Assembly (NCBI GenBank): GCA_903832085.1
Contig: CAIKZZ010000034.1
Coordinates: forward strand, 54,925 to 118,924
Direction: 5' to 3'
DNA from: an uncultured Pseudomonadota bacterium
GTDB lineage: Bacteria > Pseudomonadota > Gammaproteobacteria > Steroidobacterales > Steroidobacteraceae
Length of the DNA: 64,000 nucleotides
How positions within the stretch are numbered: position 1 is the stretch's first letter; each line of letters starts with the position of its first letter. The notes under the pieces were generated by a model. The model saw only the letters and a program-made list of their open reading frames with translations. It ran no database searches and was not told the origin of the DNA. The position numbers were made by a program, and so were the translations under genes. Of the stretch, positions 28,390 through 36,968 are shown piece by piece.

Positions 28390-28767
28390 CAGCCGGCCAA
28401 CATCCTCGAAAATATCGCCGGCCGTTTTTAGGGCCTTTCCGGCCATCAAGACGAGCCATCAAGCTGTTTCATAAATTACACCCTCACCAATCCGTACATT
28501 GACCCGCAATGCGCGGTTCCTGCTCCTTTCGTGACGATGGTTTGCTCGGGGTGATGTGACTGTTAGTACAAACAGACTGCTGACCAAGCTAGATCGTATA
28601 ACCGTTCAGAGCCGCGAATCGATTCAAATTGATGATTTGGGCACTTCTGACTCAACCGTTGGTTCTTGGCCGGAGCACTTTATTTTCGGCGCAAGCCCCG
28701 TTTTCGGGTTTTTATGGCAACAGCCTCACTTGCTGCACAAGCGCCAGTTTTGGTCATCAGACCCAAA
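28390..28767. other. Gene-free stretch after the sulfotransferase gene
   Basis: About 380 bases between convergent genes. It has two weak terminator-like elements: a palindromic 6-bp GCCGGC repeat pair (28392-28397 and 28417-28422) followed by T5, and a 4-bp CCCG/CGGG hairpin with a TTTT loop followed by T5 (28697-28713). A plus-strand open frame from about 28556 runs antisense through the following lipoprotein gene and is not supported. Confidence 0.4.
28392..28429 (+). terminator. Possible Rho-independent terminator of the sulfotransferase gene
   Basis: Two copies of the self-complementary GCCGGC, 19 bases apart, can form a 6-bp stem followed directly by CGTTTTT. It begins two bases after the stop. 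The loop is longer than usual, so this is tentative. Confidence 0.35.
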
Positions 28768-29289
28768 TTATCGGGCTGTGTTGGCCACAATCACCACGGG
28801 ACAGGCAAAGACCCGCGAATCGGTACCCGCGGGTAAATCGAGTGTCACTCGCACCCGTAACACCCGCGTGCCCACCTCGGTCGATAGCAGGCGCGCGGCC
28901 GCGAGGCGCACTGTGCCAGCCTCTACCTTGCCTAGTTCAATCGGTTGTTCGGGGCTTTGTACGCTCAGACCCTCGCTAGGCTCTAAACTCACCGTCACCG
29001 CATGCGCCAGCGCCTGCGGCAGCACAGCCAAACGGAACTCAAACGGCTGCCCAGCATGCGGCGCTGACGGCACATCAAATCGCAGGTCGACAGGCACCGC
29101 ACTGTCGCTCACTGCCACCGGCACCACCATGGTGCGATTGACTTCGGCGAGCGTCTCTGGCGGTCTCGCACGAGATACCGTGGGAGCACGTGCGCTCGGT
29201 GCCTCCGCAGGATGGCATGCCGCTAGCACACCAGACACAGCACACATCGCGACTAATTGAGCACACCGCACGGGCAGCTTACCTCGCAT
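28768..29289 (-). CDS. Predicted lipoprotein of unknown function
   Basis: 173 residues starting MRGKLPVRCAQLVAMCAVSG with lipobox VLAAC, so it is probably a lipoprotein. The ATG at 29289 has GGAGTGAG just upstream; a longer open frame would spoil the signal peptide. The mature part is Pro/Ala-rich at first, then a beta-rich region (VDLRFDVPSAPHAGQPFEF, LRVRVTLDLPAG) like an immunoglobulin-like or soluble sandwich domain. No family could be named. It lies 58 bases downstream of srkA on the same strand and may be co-transcribed. Confidence 0.7.
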   Translation of the reverse strand: MRGKLPVRCAQLVAMCAVSGVLAACHPAEAPSARAPTVSRARPPETLAEVNRTMVVPVAVSDSAVPVDLRFDVPSAPHAGQPFEFRLAVLPQALAHAVTVSLEPSEGLSVQSPEQPIELGKVEAGTVRLAAARLLSTEVGTRVLRVRVTLDLPAGTDSRVFACPVVIVANTAR

Positions 29290-29347
29290 GAACTCACTCC
29301 AAACCACGCTGGAACGACCACTGACAAAAACTCTACACGGGTCACCA

Positions 29348-30352
29348 TCATACCCGCAACGCCGGCTCATCGAGCGCCGCCAACTGCTCAGTCAACTCAC
29401 GTACATGATCGTCCCAATAGCGCGGGCCAGCAAACCAAGGAAATGCTTTGGGAAAAGCAGGATCACTCCAGCGCCGTGCGAGCCATGCGGCATAGTGCAT
29501 CATACGCAATGCCCGTAATGGCTCGATCAGAGCAAGCTCTATCCGATCAAACTCGGCGAACTGTTCATAACCTTCTAACAAATCCCGCAACTGTGAACGC
29601 CGCTCCTCGTGCTGACCTGCGAGCAACATCCAAACATCTTGGACGGCAGGCCCCGTCATGCAGTCATCCAAATCCACAAAATGGGGACCCGTTTCCGTCC
29701 AGAGAATGTTGCCGCGGTGGCAATCACCGTGTATCCGTAGCCGCCCAATCGGCCCCACTGCCTCGAACGCTGCTGCAATACCGTCCATTAACTGTTCAGT
29801 GACCTCTCGATACCGGTCGACTTGATAGTCCGGCAGCCAGTCACCTTTAAGTACCGTTGCGGACGACTGTGCGGCCCAAGATGCGGGCTCAAGTCGTGGG
29901 CGGTCGGTGAAGTGCCCCGCCCTGCCTCGACCATGCAAACGGCCCAGGAACCGCCCCATGAGCACCCGATCCTCGGCACTGTCTAGGTCTGGCCAACGCC
30001 CACCACGGCGCGGGTAGACAGCAAACGGGTAACCCTCATACACCAGCAAAGACTCTCCCTGGATCAGTAAGGGGGCCACCACCGGGATGTCTGCACTAGC
30101 CAGGTCAAGCGCAAACTGGTGCTCCTCGAGGATTGCTTGCCGCGTCCAGCGACCAGGGCGGTAGAACTTGACGATCACGGGCGGCGCATCGTCAATCCCA
30201 ACCTGGTAGACCCGATTTTCGTAGCTATTTAAGGCAAGCACCCGTCCATCGGCCAAAAACCCCGCCTGCTCAACCGCATGAACGACCGTATCGGGTGTCA
30301 GCCGCGCATACGGCGTCTCATCGGGAGCCCCAGAAATTACTTGGTCAGTCAT
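29348..30352 (-). CDS. srkA: Stress response kinase A (SrkA/YihE-like)
   Basis: SrkA is a Ser/Thr kinase of the APH fold that counteracts stress-induced death in E. coli, where it belongs to the Cpx regulon and is linked to dsbA. The 334-residue protein shows the nucleotide-binding NSYENRVYQVG and IVKFYRPGRW, the catalytic HGDCHRGNILW with Asp and Asn, and the metal-binding FVDLDDCMTGP. The C-terminal RALRMMHYAAWLARRW is a family hallmark. It is divergent from galE. No dsbA is adjacent here. Confidence 0.93.
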   Translation of the reverse strand: MTDQVISGAPDETPYARLTPDTVVHAVEQAGFLADGRVLALNSYENRVYQVGIDDAPPVIVKFYRPGRWTRQAILEEHQFALDLASADIPVVAPLLIQGESLLVYEGYPFAVYPRRGGRWPDLDSAEDRVLMGRFLGRLHGRGRAGHFTDRPRLEPASWAAQSSATVLKGDWLPDYQVDRYREVTEQLMDGIAAAFEAVGPIGRLRIHGDCHRGNILWTETGPHFVDLDDCMTGPAVQDVWMLLAGQHEERRSQLRDLLEGYEQFAEFDRIELALIEPLRALRMMHYAAWLARRWSDPAFPKAFPWFAGPRYWDDHVRELTEQLAALDEPALRV

Positions 30353-30483
30353 GGCCTTAGTATGCCGAAGCAGGCCCGTTGAGGGGGCATTAAGTTAAAG
30401 TGCGGCCCTGTTCTCACTCCCATGAAAAGGCGAAGCGGTATGCTGCGAATCCTTGGCACACCTTAAAGCGGCAAATTGACAGT

Positions 30484-31479
30484 ATGAGTCAGCACGGTAT
30501 TTTGGTCACTGGAGGCGCGGGTTACATCGGCAGCCATGTCGTCCGCCAACTCGGCGAGGCAGGCGAGCGCGTGGTCACGCTGGATAATTTATCGCGCGGT
30601 TTTGCCAAAGCCGTCACGCACGGACCATTGATCGTCGGAGACACCGCCGATCAGGCGCTGGTCACAAAAATCCTTAAGGAACATGACATCGATACGGTGA
30701 TGCATTTCGCGGCCTATACAATCGTCCCCGAATCCGTTGCACAACCTCTAAAATATTACGAGAACAACACGGCCAACACCCGAGCGCTGCTCGAGTCATG
30801 CGTCGCATCACAGATCAAGCAGTTTGTGTTCTCCTCCACTGCAGCCGTCTATGGCACGCCGGACAGCGGTATCGCATCCGAACAGACACCCACCAACCCT
30901 ATCAACCCCTATGGCACCTCCAAGCTGATGAGCGAGTGGATGCTGCGCGACATATCCTTGGTGACACCCCTACGACACGTGGCGTTGCGGTATTTCAATG
31001 TGGCCGGCTCAGATCCACAAGGCCGCATCGGGCAACGGACGCCTGGAGCCACCTTGTTAACCAAGGTTGCCGTGGAACACGTCGTCGGAAAGCGACCCCA
31101 TATCTCAATTTTTGGTAGTGATTACGACACCAAAGATGGTACCGGCGTGCGTGACTACATTCACGTGGAAGATTTAGCATCAGCGCATCTGGCGGCGCTT
31201 CGCTATTTGAGACGTGGCGGTCGCTCAACCACACTCAATTGCGGCTATGGACATGGCTACTCAGTCCGTGAAGTTCTGGCCGCAGTCGCGCGCGCATCCG
31301 GGCACGCACTGAAGGTCATTGAAGAGCCGCGGCGAGCCGGCGATCCGGCGATGCTGATTGCTCAAGCACAGCGCATACGACAAGAGTTGGGCTGGAAACC
31401 GCAGTATGATCAACTCGATATGATTGTCGCTGATGCATTGCGCTGGGAGCGCCAACTGCTGGCCGAGACTACAGGCTGA
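30484..31479 (+). CDS. galE: UDP-glucose 4-epimerase GalE
   Basis: 331 residues of the extended short-chain dehydrogenase family. NAD binds at GGAGYIGSHV; SSTAAVYG supplies the Ser/Thr and NPYGTSKLMSEWML the Tyr-x3-Lys of the active site. RYFNVAGSDPQGRIG and DGTGVRDYIHVEDLASAHL are typical GalE signatures. It interconverts UDP-glucose and UDP-galactose, possibly also the N-acetyl forms. I use the ATG at 30484 because it gives the canonical N-terminus; an open extension of 28 residues upstream does not look like GalE. As the last gene before the EPS locus it probably supplies its sugar nucleotides. Confidence 0.95.
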   Translation: MSQHGILVTGGAGYIGSHVVRQLGEAGERVVTLDNLSRGFAKAVTHGPLIVGDTADQALVTKILKEHDIDTVMHFAAYTIVPESVAQPLKYYENNTANTRALLESCVASQIKQFVFSSTAAVYGTPDSGIASEQTPTNPINPYGTSKLMSEWMLRDISLVTPLRHVALRYFNVAGSDPQGRIGQRTPGATLLTKVAVEHVVGKRPHISIFGSDYDTKDGTGVRDYIHVEDLASAHLAALRYLRRGGRSTTLNCGYGHGYSVREVLAAVARASGHALKVIEEPRRAGDPAMLIAQAQRIRQELGWKPQYDQLDMIVADALRWERQLLAETTG

Positions 31480-31545
31480 TGCCAATCCGATCGGTCAGCG
31501 GGGCCATGGAAACGGCGTGACGATAGCGCAGGTCGCCAAAGTACC

Positions 31546-32511
31546 CTAACGCGACTTAAGACTCGCGCGCAGACAGCAAAGCCCAGCGACCACGAGTGGC
31601 AGCACCATCAGGAGCTGATAAACAATTGACGCGGCGATCGCCGACACCGAACTGATATGCAGCGGGGTTAGCGTGACCGCAAAAGCGATCTGCACAGACC
31701 CCGCGTAGCCCGGTGCATTCGGTAACAAAAACGCAACGACGATACCCACGACCACGAGCAAGGTCGCCGGCAAACCTGCATCAAAACCGATCACCCGTTG
31801 GCAACCCCAAACCGCGAGCGCCACAGCGAGCCACTGCACAAGCGACCAACCGAGCACAGCTAAGGCAGTCACGCCCGAGCGCACAGGAGCTATGCCCAAT
31901 AAGGCGTTATTCACTTGACGCAAGGACCAATCACGTGGCTGCAACGGCAGCACGCGAGCACACAGCTGCGCAACGGCCCTAACCCGCTGCGGGGCCCACA
32001 CAGCCGATAAAATGCACACGGCGAGCACTGCGGCGACCAGCCCGAGCAGACGCACTGAGGCCTCAAGAGAGGCTGTCACAGGCAGGCAAGGCAACGCAAA
32101 GGCCCCGAGCAGTAAGACGCCAAACAGGTCGAAGACCCGTTCGGCGACGATCGATGACAAGACGCCCGCTGATGCTAGGCCGACCTGACGATTCAGCGAC
32201 ACCGCCCTCACGAATTCACCCGAATGAGGGATGAGCGAATTGAGGGCAAGCCCGGCGAGCACCGGCCTCGCCAAACGCGCAATCGATAGGCCGGCGGGTG
32301 ACCCCAGCAGCAGCCTCCAACGGACCACCTTGGCGTAAACAAATAGCCCTGTAGCAGCCAGCACGGTCAAAGCCGGCAGACCCCAATGCCCCCCTTTCAG
32401 AACCCCCCAGACAGCATCTGGCGGCGTACCGCGGAAAGCGAGCACCAGAAACACCCCACCAACCAATAGACCGAGCCCAACAACCGCAACGCGTGACCAC
32501 CAGTGACGCAT
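31546..32511 (-). CDS. Lysylphosphatidylglycerol synthase TM-domain (AglD/UPF0104) family membrane protein
   Basis: About 321 residues with eight or so hydrophobic helices. AGLALNSLIPHSGEFVRAVSLNR matches the family's conserved central segment, and VAFLLPNAPGYAGSVQIAF the second conserved loop near the C-terminus. Relatives are proposed flippases or membrane glycosyl-transfer partners (AglD, MprF N-terminal domain). I start at 32511, because earlier in-frame codons lie inside the upstream degT gene, whose stop is 10 bases before. The two are probably co-translated. Confidence 0.82.
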   Translation of the reverse strand: MRHWWSRVAVVGLGLLVGGVFLVLAFRGTPPDAVWGVLKGGHWGLPALTVLAATGLFVYAKVVRWRLLLGSPAGLSIARLARPVLAGLALNSLIPHSGEFVRAVSLNRQVGLASAGVLSSIVAERVFDLFGVLLLGAFALPCLPVTASLEASVRLLGLVAAVLAVCILSAVWAPQRVRAVAQLCARVLPLQPRDWSLRQVNNALLGIAPVRSGVTALAVLGWSLVQWLAVALAVWGCQRVIGFDAGLPATLLVVVGIVVAFLLPNAPGYAGSVQIAFAVTLTPLHISSVSAIAASIVYQLLMVLPLVVAGLCCLRASLKSR

Positions 32512-32521
32512 GTGCGCGCCG

Positions 32522-33721
32522 TTAACCGTAAAACGCGCGGATGACAGCCACCACGTACTCAAGCTGATCGTGCGCAAGCTCCGCATACACAGGCAATGCC
32601 AGCGTCTCATTAGCCGCACGCTCGGACTCAGGACAATCACCCACCTTGCCGCCTAAGTACGCAAAACAGGGCTGCAGGTGTAGCGGCAACGGATAGTAAA
32701 TTTCAGAACCCACTCCATGCTCAGCCAGATACTGTTTTAATCGATCTCGATCAGGGACACGAACGACGAACTGGTTATAGATATGCCGGTTACCAGACCC
32801 TACTCGGGGCAGCGTCACAATCCCCCCAAGACCTGAATCCGCAAACAGCTCGCAATAGCGAGCAGCATTGCGCTGCCGACCAACCGTCCACGAATCCAAA
32901 TGGCGAAGCTTAACGTTCAGCACTGCTGACTGCAGCTCATCGATGCGAAAATTACCACCAATCAGCGAATGGTAGTACTTGGGCTTGCCACCATGAACAC
33001 GCAGCACACGCAGCCGCTCAGCCAACTGCGGATCATTGACTGTACACAAGCCAGCATCACCAAAAGCGCCCAAGTTTTTACTAGGGAAAAACGAAAAACA
33101 TCCCACATCGCCCATGCTACCGGCCCGCACTCCCTGGTACTCGGAGCCTATCGCCTGCGCTGCATCCTCGATGAGCTTCAAATCATAACGTCGCGCAATG
33201 GCAAGTAACGGCGTCATATCAGCACACTGACCATATAGATGCACCGGCATCAAGGCGCGCACACGCCCACCGGTCGCACGATGCGTTAAGCCCGCGGGAC
33301 CCACAGAACACTGTTCATCAATAAAGCGCTGCACGGCGACGGGACTTAAGTTAAAAGTGTCAGGTTCGATGTCCAGATACACGGGCCGCGCCCCTGTACG
33401 GGCGATCGTGCCTCCGGTTGCAAAGAAGGTATACGGCGAGGTGATCACCTCATCCCCTGCCCCTATGTCCAAAGCCATCAGCGCAAGTAACAGCGCGTCA
33501 GTCCCTGATGACACACCGATCCCCTGAGCGGCCCCGCAGTAGTCCGCAACCGCCGCCTCCAGCGCCGTTGTCTCAGCGCCGAGAATAAACGCCTGCGACT
33601 CGCAAACCCGCTCAAAAATCGGCAGCAATTCGGCCTTAAAGCCTTGGTACTGAACCTTAAGATCAAGTAAGGGAACCTCGCGGCGTTGCGGGGGCGCGAT
33701 TCCACTTGGGGACACGGACAT
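32522..33721 (-). CDS. DegT/DnrJ/EryC1/StrS-family sugar aminotransferase
   Basis: A 399-residue PLP enzyme that transfers an amino group to a keto-sugar nucleotide to make an amino sugar for polysaccharide. SSGTDALLLALMALDIGAGDEVI binds the cofactor phosphate, LIEDAAQAIGSEYQG has the Asp and Gln contacts, and SFFPSKNLGAFGDAG has the PLP lysine. The ATG at 33721 is preceded by AAGGAGAT at ideal distance. VPLLDLKVQYQGFK at the N-terminus is usual for the VioA/WbpE/FdtB group, so the substrate may be a 3- or 4-keto sugar. It precedes the AglD-like gene. Confidence 0.92.
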   Translation of the reverse strand: MSVSPSGIAPPQRREVPLLDLKVQYQGFKAELLPIFERVCESQAFILGAETTALEAAVADYCGAAQGIGVSSGTDALLLALMALDIGAGDEVITSPYTFFATGGTIARTGARPVYLDIEPDTFNLSPVAVQRFIDEQCSVGPAGLTHRATGGRVRALMPVHLYGQCADMTPLLAIARRYDLKLIEDAAQAIGSEYQGVRAGSMGDVGCFSFFPSKNLGAFGDAGLCTVNDPQLAERLRVLRVHGGKPKYYHSLIGGNFRIDELQSAVLNVKLRHLDSWTVGRQRNAARYCELFADSGLGGIVTLPRVGSGNRHIYNQFVVRVPDRDRLKQYLAEHGVGSEIYYPLPLHLQPCFAYLGGKVGDCPESERAANETLALPVYAELAHDQLEYVVAVIRAFYG

Positions 33722-33925
33722 GCATATCTCCTTGTAGGGCATCTGGAGCGACACGAACGCACCGCAGACGCTCCGTCTTTAGCTAAGCTTATGTTCAGCA
33801 GGCAATAAACGCGCGGGTTTGTTGACGCACTGACCAGCCACACCCAATGAGCTAGTATACCGCCTCGAGATCAAACACATCCACGATTGTCGGCTCGGTA
33901 AGTGAAACCTAAAAGACCCGCACTC

Positions 33926-35689
33926 ATGAACAAGAGCCACCAGAACGCCGCAAGCTCAACCTCACTGAACTCCGTGGACTTCTCGTTAAACCAACAATTT
34001 TATCACTCAGTAGCGCCGGGGCCAGCACTCCGAATCGGCGTTATGATCGACGGCAATCACGTCCCTGCATTTGCACGCCAGATTCTTGAGGATGTTGCCG
34101 CAAGCAACTTCGCGCGCACAATATGTTTTATCCGCAATGCCTCGGAGCAAGTCACCAACAAAAAACCTAAAACGCTGCTACACCGGATCGCACGAAATCT
34201 ATTAAACGGTGCCGCATGGCGCGGTATCGGGTATCGGTTATATCTCGAGTATTTAGATGCTCGATTTAAACCCTACCCAGACCCGATAGCATCTGTTGAT
34301 TGCTCGGACCTGCTGCAAAACGCATCGATCATTGACGTCAAACCACTAAAGAGCAGATTCATTGATCGATTCAATACGGATGATCTATCTGCAATCGCAA
34401 ACCAACGCCTTGATGTCATTTTACGATTTGGTTTTCGTATCTTGCACGGTCCCATTCTGACGCAAGCCCGTTATGGAATTTGGTCCTACCACCATGGTGA
34501 TCCCTCACGCTACCGAGGGGCATCTCCCTACCTTTGGGAGCTGATTGAGCGCTCACCAACATCTGGTGCCGTCTTACAGGCGCTGAACGAGGTACTCGAT
34601 GGCGGCACTGTGCTCGCAGAGGCACATTTCCCTACAACTCCGTTTCCCTCAGTGAGCGTAAATGGCTTCGCACCCTACTGGTCTACCACGCATTTTGTCA
34701 TTCGCTGCCTAAACCAGCTACACAGCTCTTTACCAAGTAGTATAGACGCGTTAGGGCGAGCGCAACCGCCCCACCAACATCGTCCAAGCTACAAAACACC
34801 GTCGAACCTTGACGTCACCCAATGGCTAGCTACGAATGTCATCAAACGTGTTAGACGTCGGCTGAGTCGCCCAGCGCAGTCAGGGCCTTGGCGCATTGCG
34901 CTGCGCAAAACGAGCGTACCCCTGTACCTGGATCCAAGTCGCGAAGCGATGCAACAGTTCAAATGGTTGCAAGGTCGCTCTGATGGCTTCTGGGCAGATC
35001 CTTTTTTGATAGACCGTGACGACAGCAGCTGGCTCTACTTCGAGGATTTTGAGACCGCAAAAAATAAAGCAACAATTTGTGTTGGGCGACTCACCAACAC
35101 GGGTGATTTAGAAAACGTGTGCACAGCACTAGAGCACGACTATCACCTATCGTATCCTCACGTGTTCACACATGCGGGCGAAGTCTTTATGATTCCTGAA
35201 TCCGAACAAGCAGGAACCGTGGATCTGTATCGCGCACGCCGCTTTCCGGACGATTGGATTCATGAGTGCACGTTACTGAACCTGCGTACAGTTGACAGCA
35301 CCGTTTTCGAGCACGAAAGCCACTGGTACATGTTTAGCTCCCCGATAACCGTCGCAGGGGCTGTACCGCTCACCTATCTTTGGTCAGCGCCGACCTTGAC
35401 CGGACCTTGGAAACTCGCCCATTCTCAGCCCTTAAATGCAAACCCGCTTCGAGCACGTGGTGCCGGGGGCATACTGACTCACGATTCCACGTTGTGGCGA
35501 CCGAGCCAAGATTGTCGCTTCACTTATGGCGATGGCTTGGCATTTAATAAGCTCGAGAGTCTCCATCCGACCCCTCGCGAATGCGAATCAATCTTTGTCG
35601 CACCAACACTTCTGCCCGGAATCACTCACATCCACTCATACAGCAGAGCCCGAGAGTGGGAAGCGATCGATGGACGCCTAAAAGCGTGA
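33926..35689 (+). CDS. Formyltransferase-like / GINT1-like two-domain protein
   Basis: About 587 residues. The N-terminal half (to ~270) resembles the methionyl-tRNA formyltransferase fold; IRFGFRIL-like and YHHGDPSRYRGASPYLWEL correspond to its HxxxP-x-YRG active region, and EVLDGGTVLAEA follows. The C-terminal half (from ~340) starts FKWLQGRSDGFWADPFLID and continues with HDYHLSYPHVF and MFSSPITVAGAV, the repeated-blade region of the glucosamine inositolphosphorylceramide transferase 1 N-terminal-type domain. Such fusions occur in polysaccharide clusters, but the reaction is not known. A GTG at 33902 could be the start instead of the ATG at 33926; neither has a strong Shine-Dalgarno. Confidence 0.72.
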   Translation: MNKSHQNAASSTSLNSVDFSLNQQFYHSVAPGPALRIGVMIDGNHVPAFARQILEDVAASNFARTICFIRNASEQVTNKKPKTLLHRIARNLLNGAAWRGIGYRLYLEYLDARFKPYPDPIASVDCSDLLQNASIIDVKPLKSRFIDRFNTDDLSAIANQRLDVILRFGFRILHGPILTQARYGIWSYHHGDPSRYRGASPYLWELIERSPTSGAVLQALNEVLDGGTVLAEAHFPTTPFPSVSVNGFAPYWSTTHFVIRCLNQLHSSLPSSIDALGRAQPPHQHRPSYKTPSNLDVTQWLATNVIKRVRRRLSRPAQSGPWRIALRKTSVPLYLDPSREAMQQFKWLQGRSDGFWADPFLIDRDDSSWLYFEDFETAKNKATICVGRLTNTGDLENVCTALEHDYHLSYPHVFTHAGEVFMIPESEQAGTVDLYRARRFPDDWIHECTLLNLRTVDSTVFEHESHWYMFSSPITVAGAVPLTYLWSAPTLTGPWKLAHSQPLNANPLRARGAGGILTHDSTLWRPSQDCRFTYGDGLAFNKLESLHPTPRECESIFVAPTLLPGITHIHSYSRAREWEAIDGRLKA

Positions 35690-35816
35690 TAGCGATAGTG
35701 ATGGGTCAATTCGATACCAACTCCATGTACCGAAGCAATACCGATCAATCGATTAAGCACATGCACGCCACCGTATCTAAAAACAGTCGCGCTGATAAAT
35801 AATCAGATCAAAGGAT

Positions 35817-36968
35817 TCAGCGCACAGGCTTCCAAGTCACCATCCGCTCGCCAGCAATAAAACGCACTGCCGCGATAAATGATGCGACATTGGTCAAAAG
35901 AAAATAATATGGCCTATTGAGTATCTGCAGTCGATAGCCACGCCCATGCAACGCAAGCCCTGTAACTCCAGCAATGAGCAGAGCGAATTGCCCCATCAAT
36001 AACGCGAAATAAAAGCGATCGCTCGCAAGCCAGAAATTTGCAGCAAGTGCCCCAAGCCAAAAGAACGGCGAAGCATAGCGCAGCACCTTATGCGACCAAA
36101 GCTGCCAAGCGAAGATCCTATACTTAAAAGGATTTAACATTCTCCGCTCAGCAACTAACGCATTAATGCTGCGGATCGCAACGCGCACCCGCATCGCAAG
36201 CTCATTTCCCGCATGATCATGCGTCTGTTCAAAACAAATCGCCGTCGGCTCAAGCACCGTCCGTAACCCTTGCGCCCAAACTTGAAGCGCTATGACGAAA
36301 TCACTGATTAAACGTGGATCAATAGGCTTATAGATAGCGCGACGTACTGCGTATAGGCACCCACTTACTCCCACCAATGAACTGAGTCGACTTTCAGCCG
36401 TACGCAGCGATAGCTCATACGACCAATACGCCACGCCACCACTTGCTGTCAGACTGCCGCCGCCTCGCTCATAGACTAGCGAACCTGCGACACACCCAAC
36501 CGAGCCATCAGCAAAGGGCAGGAGCAGGGCCTTCAGCCCACCACTATCAAGACGTGTCGTTGCGTCAGTAAACACCAGAATATCTCCACGAGCGGCAGCG
36601 GCGGCGGCGTTCTGACATGCTGTTTTTCCCTGCCGCCCCTCGACACGCAGCAGCGCAACGTCTGCATAACCGTAGGAACGCACAATCGCGTCAGTACTAT
36701 CCGTAGAGCCATCGGATGCAACAATGACATCCATTAGACTTGATGGGTAATCGAGCGCCCGCACACTCGCGAGTTTTGCAGCAATTCCAGCCTCTTCGTT
36801 ATAGGCCGCAATAATGACGGTAATTGTCGGCCGACTATCCGCTCTTAATACATCTCTTCCGAAAAGTCGTGCGCCGATCCGCACAAGCACCGGATATCCT
36901 GCATAGATGTACACCATCATGCCGCAAGATGACCAGAAGACTACCAGCGAAATCATAGCGACAATCAC
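35817..36968 (-). CDS. Family 2 glycosyltransferase with membrane segments
   Basis: 383 residues. An N-terminal hydrophobic helix (about 5-27) is followed by a GT-A catalytic domain: TVIIAAYNEEAGI, VIVASDGSTDSTD (DxD-type region), GKTACQNAAAAAARGDILVFTDA, and an acceptor-site region near LISDFVIALQVW. Two or three further helices lie after residue 280. It looks like a processive or lipid-linked hexosyltransferase of the BcsA/IcaA-like group, acting at the inner membrane. Its start overlaps the asnB stop by 4 bases, so the two are coupled. Confidence 0.88.
   Translation of the reverse strand: MIVAMISLVVFWSSCGMMVYIYAGYPVLVRIGARLFGRDVLRADSRPTITVIIAAYNEEAGIAAKLASVRALDYPSSLMDVIVASDGSTDSTDAIVRSYGYADVALLRVEGRQGKTACQNAAAAAARGDILVFTDATTRLDSGGLKALLLPFADGSVGCVAGSLVYERGGGSLTASGGVAYWSYELSLRTAESRLSSLVGVSGCLYAVRRAIYKPIDPRLISDFVIALQVWAQGLRTVLEPTAICFEQTHDHAGNELAMRVRVAIRSINALVAERRMLNPFKYRIFAWQLWSHKVLRYASPFFWLGALAANFWLASDRFYFALLMGQFALLIAGVTGLALHGRGYRLQILNRPYYFLLTNVASFIAAVRFIAGERMVTWKPVR

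Noticed and set aside
28556..29260. Plus-strand open frame of 234 codons antisense to the lipoprotein gene
   Set aside because: The minus-strand gene has a clear lipobox and Shine-Dalgarno; the plus-strand product is Thr/Ser/Arg-rich, without any recognisable motif.
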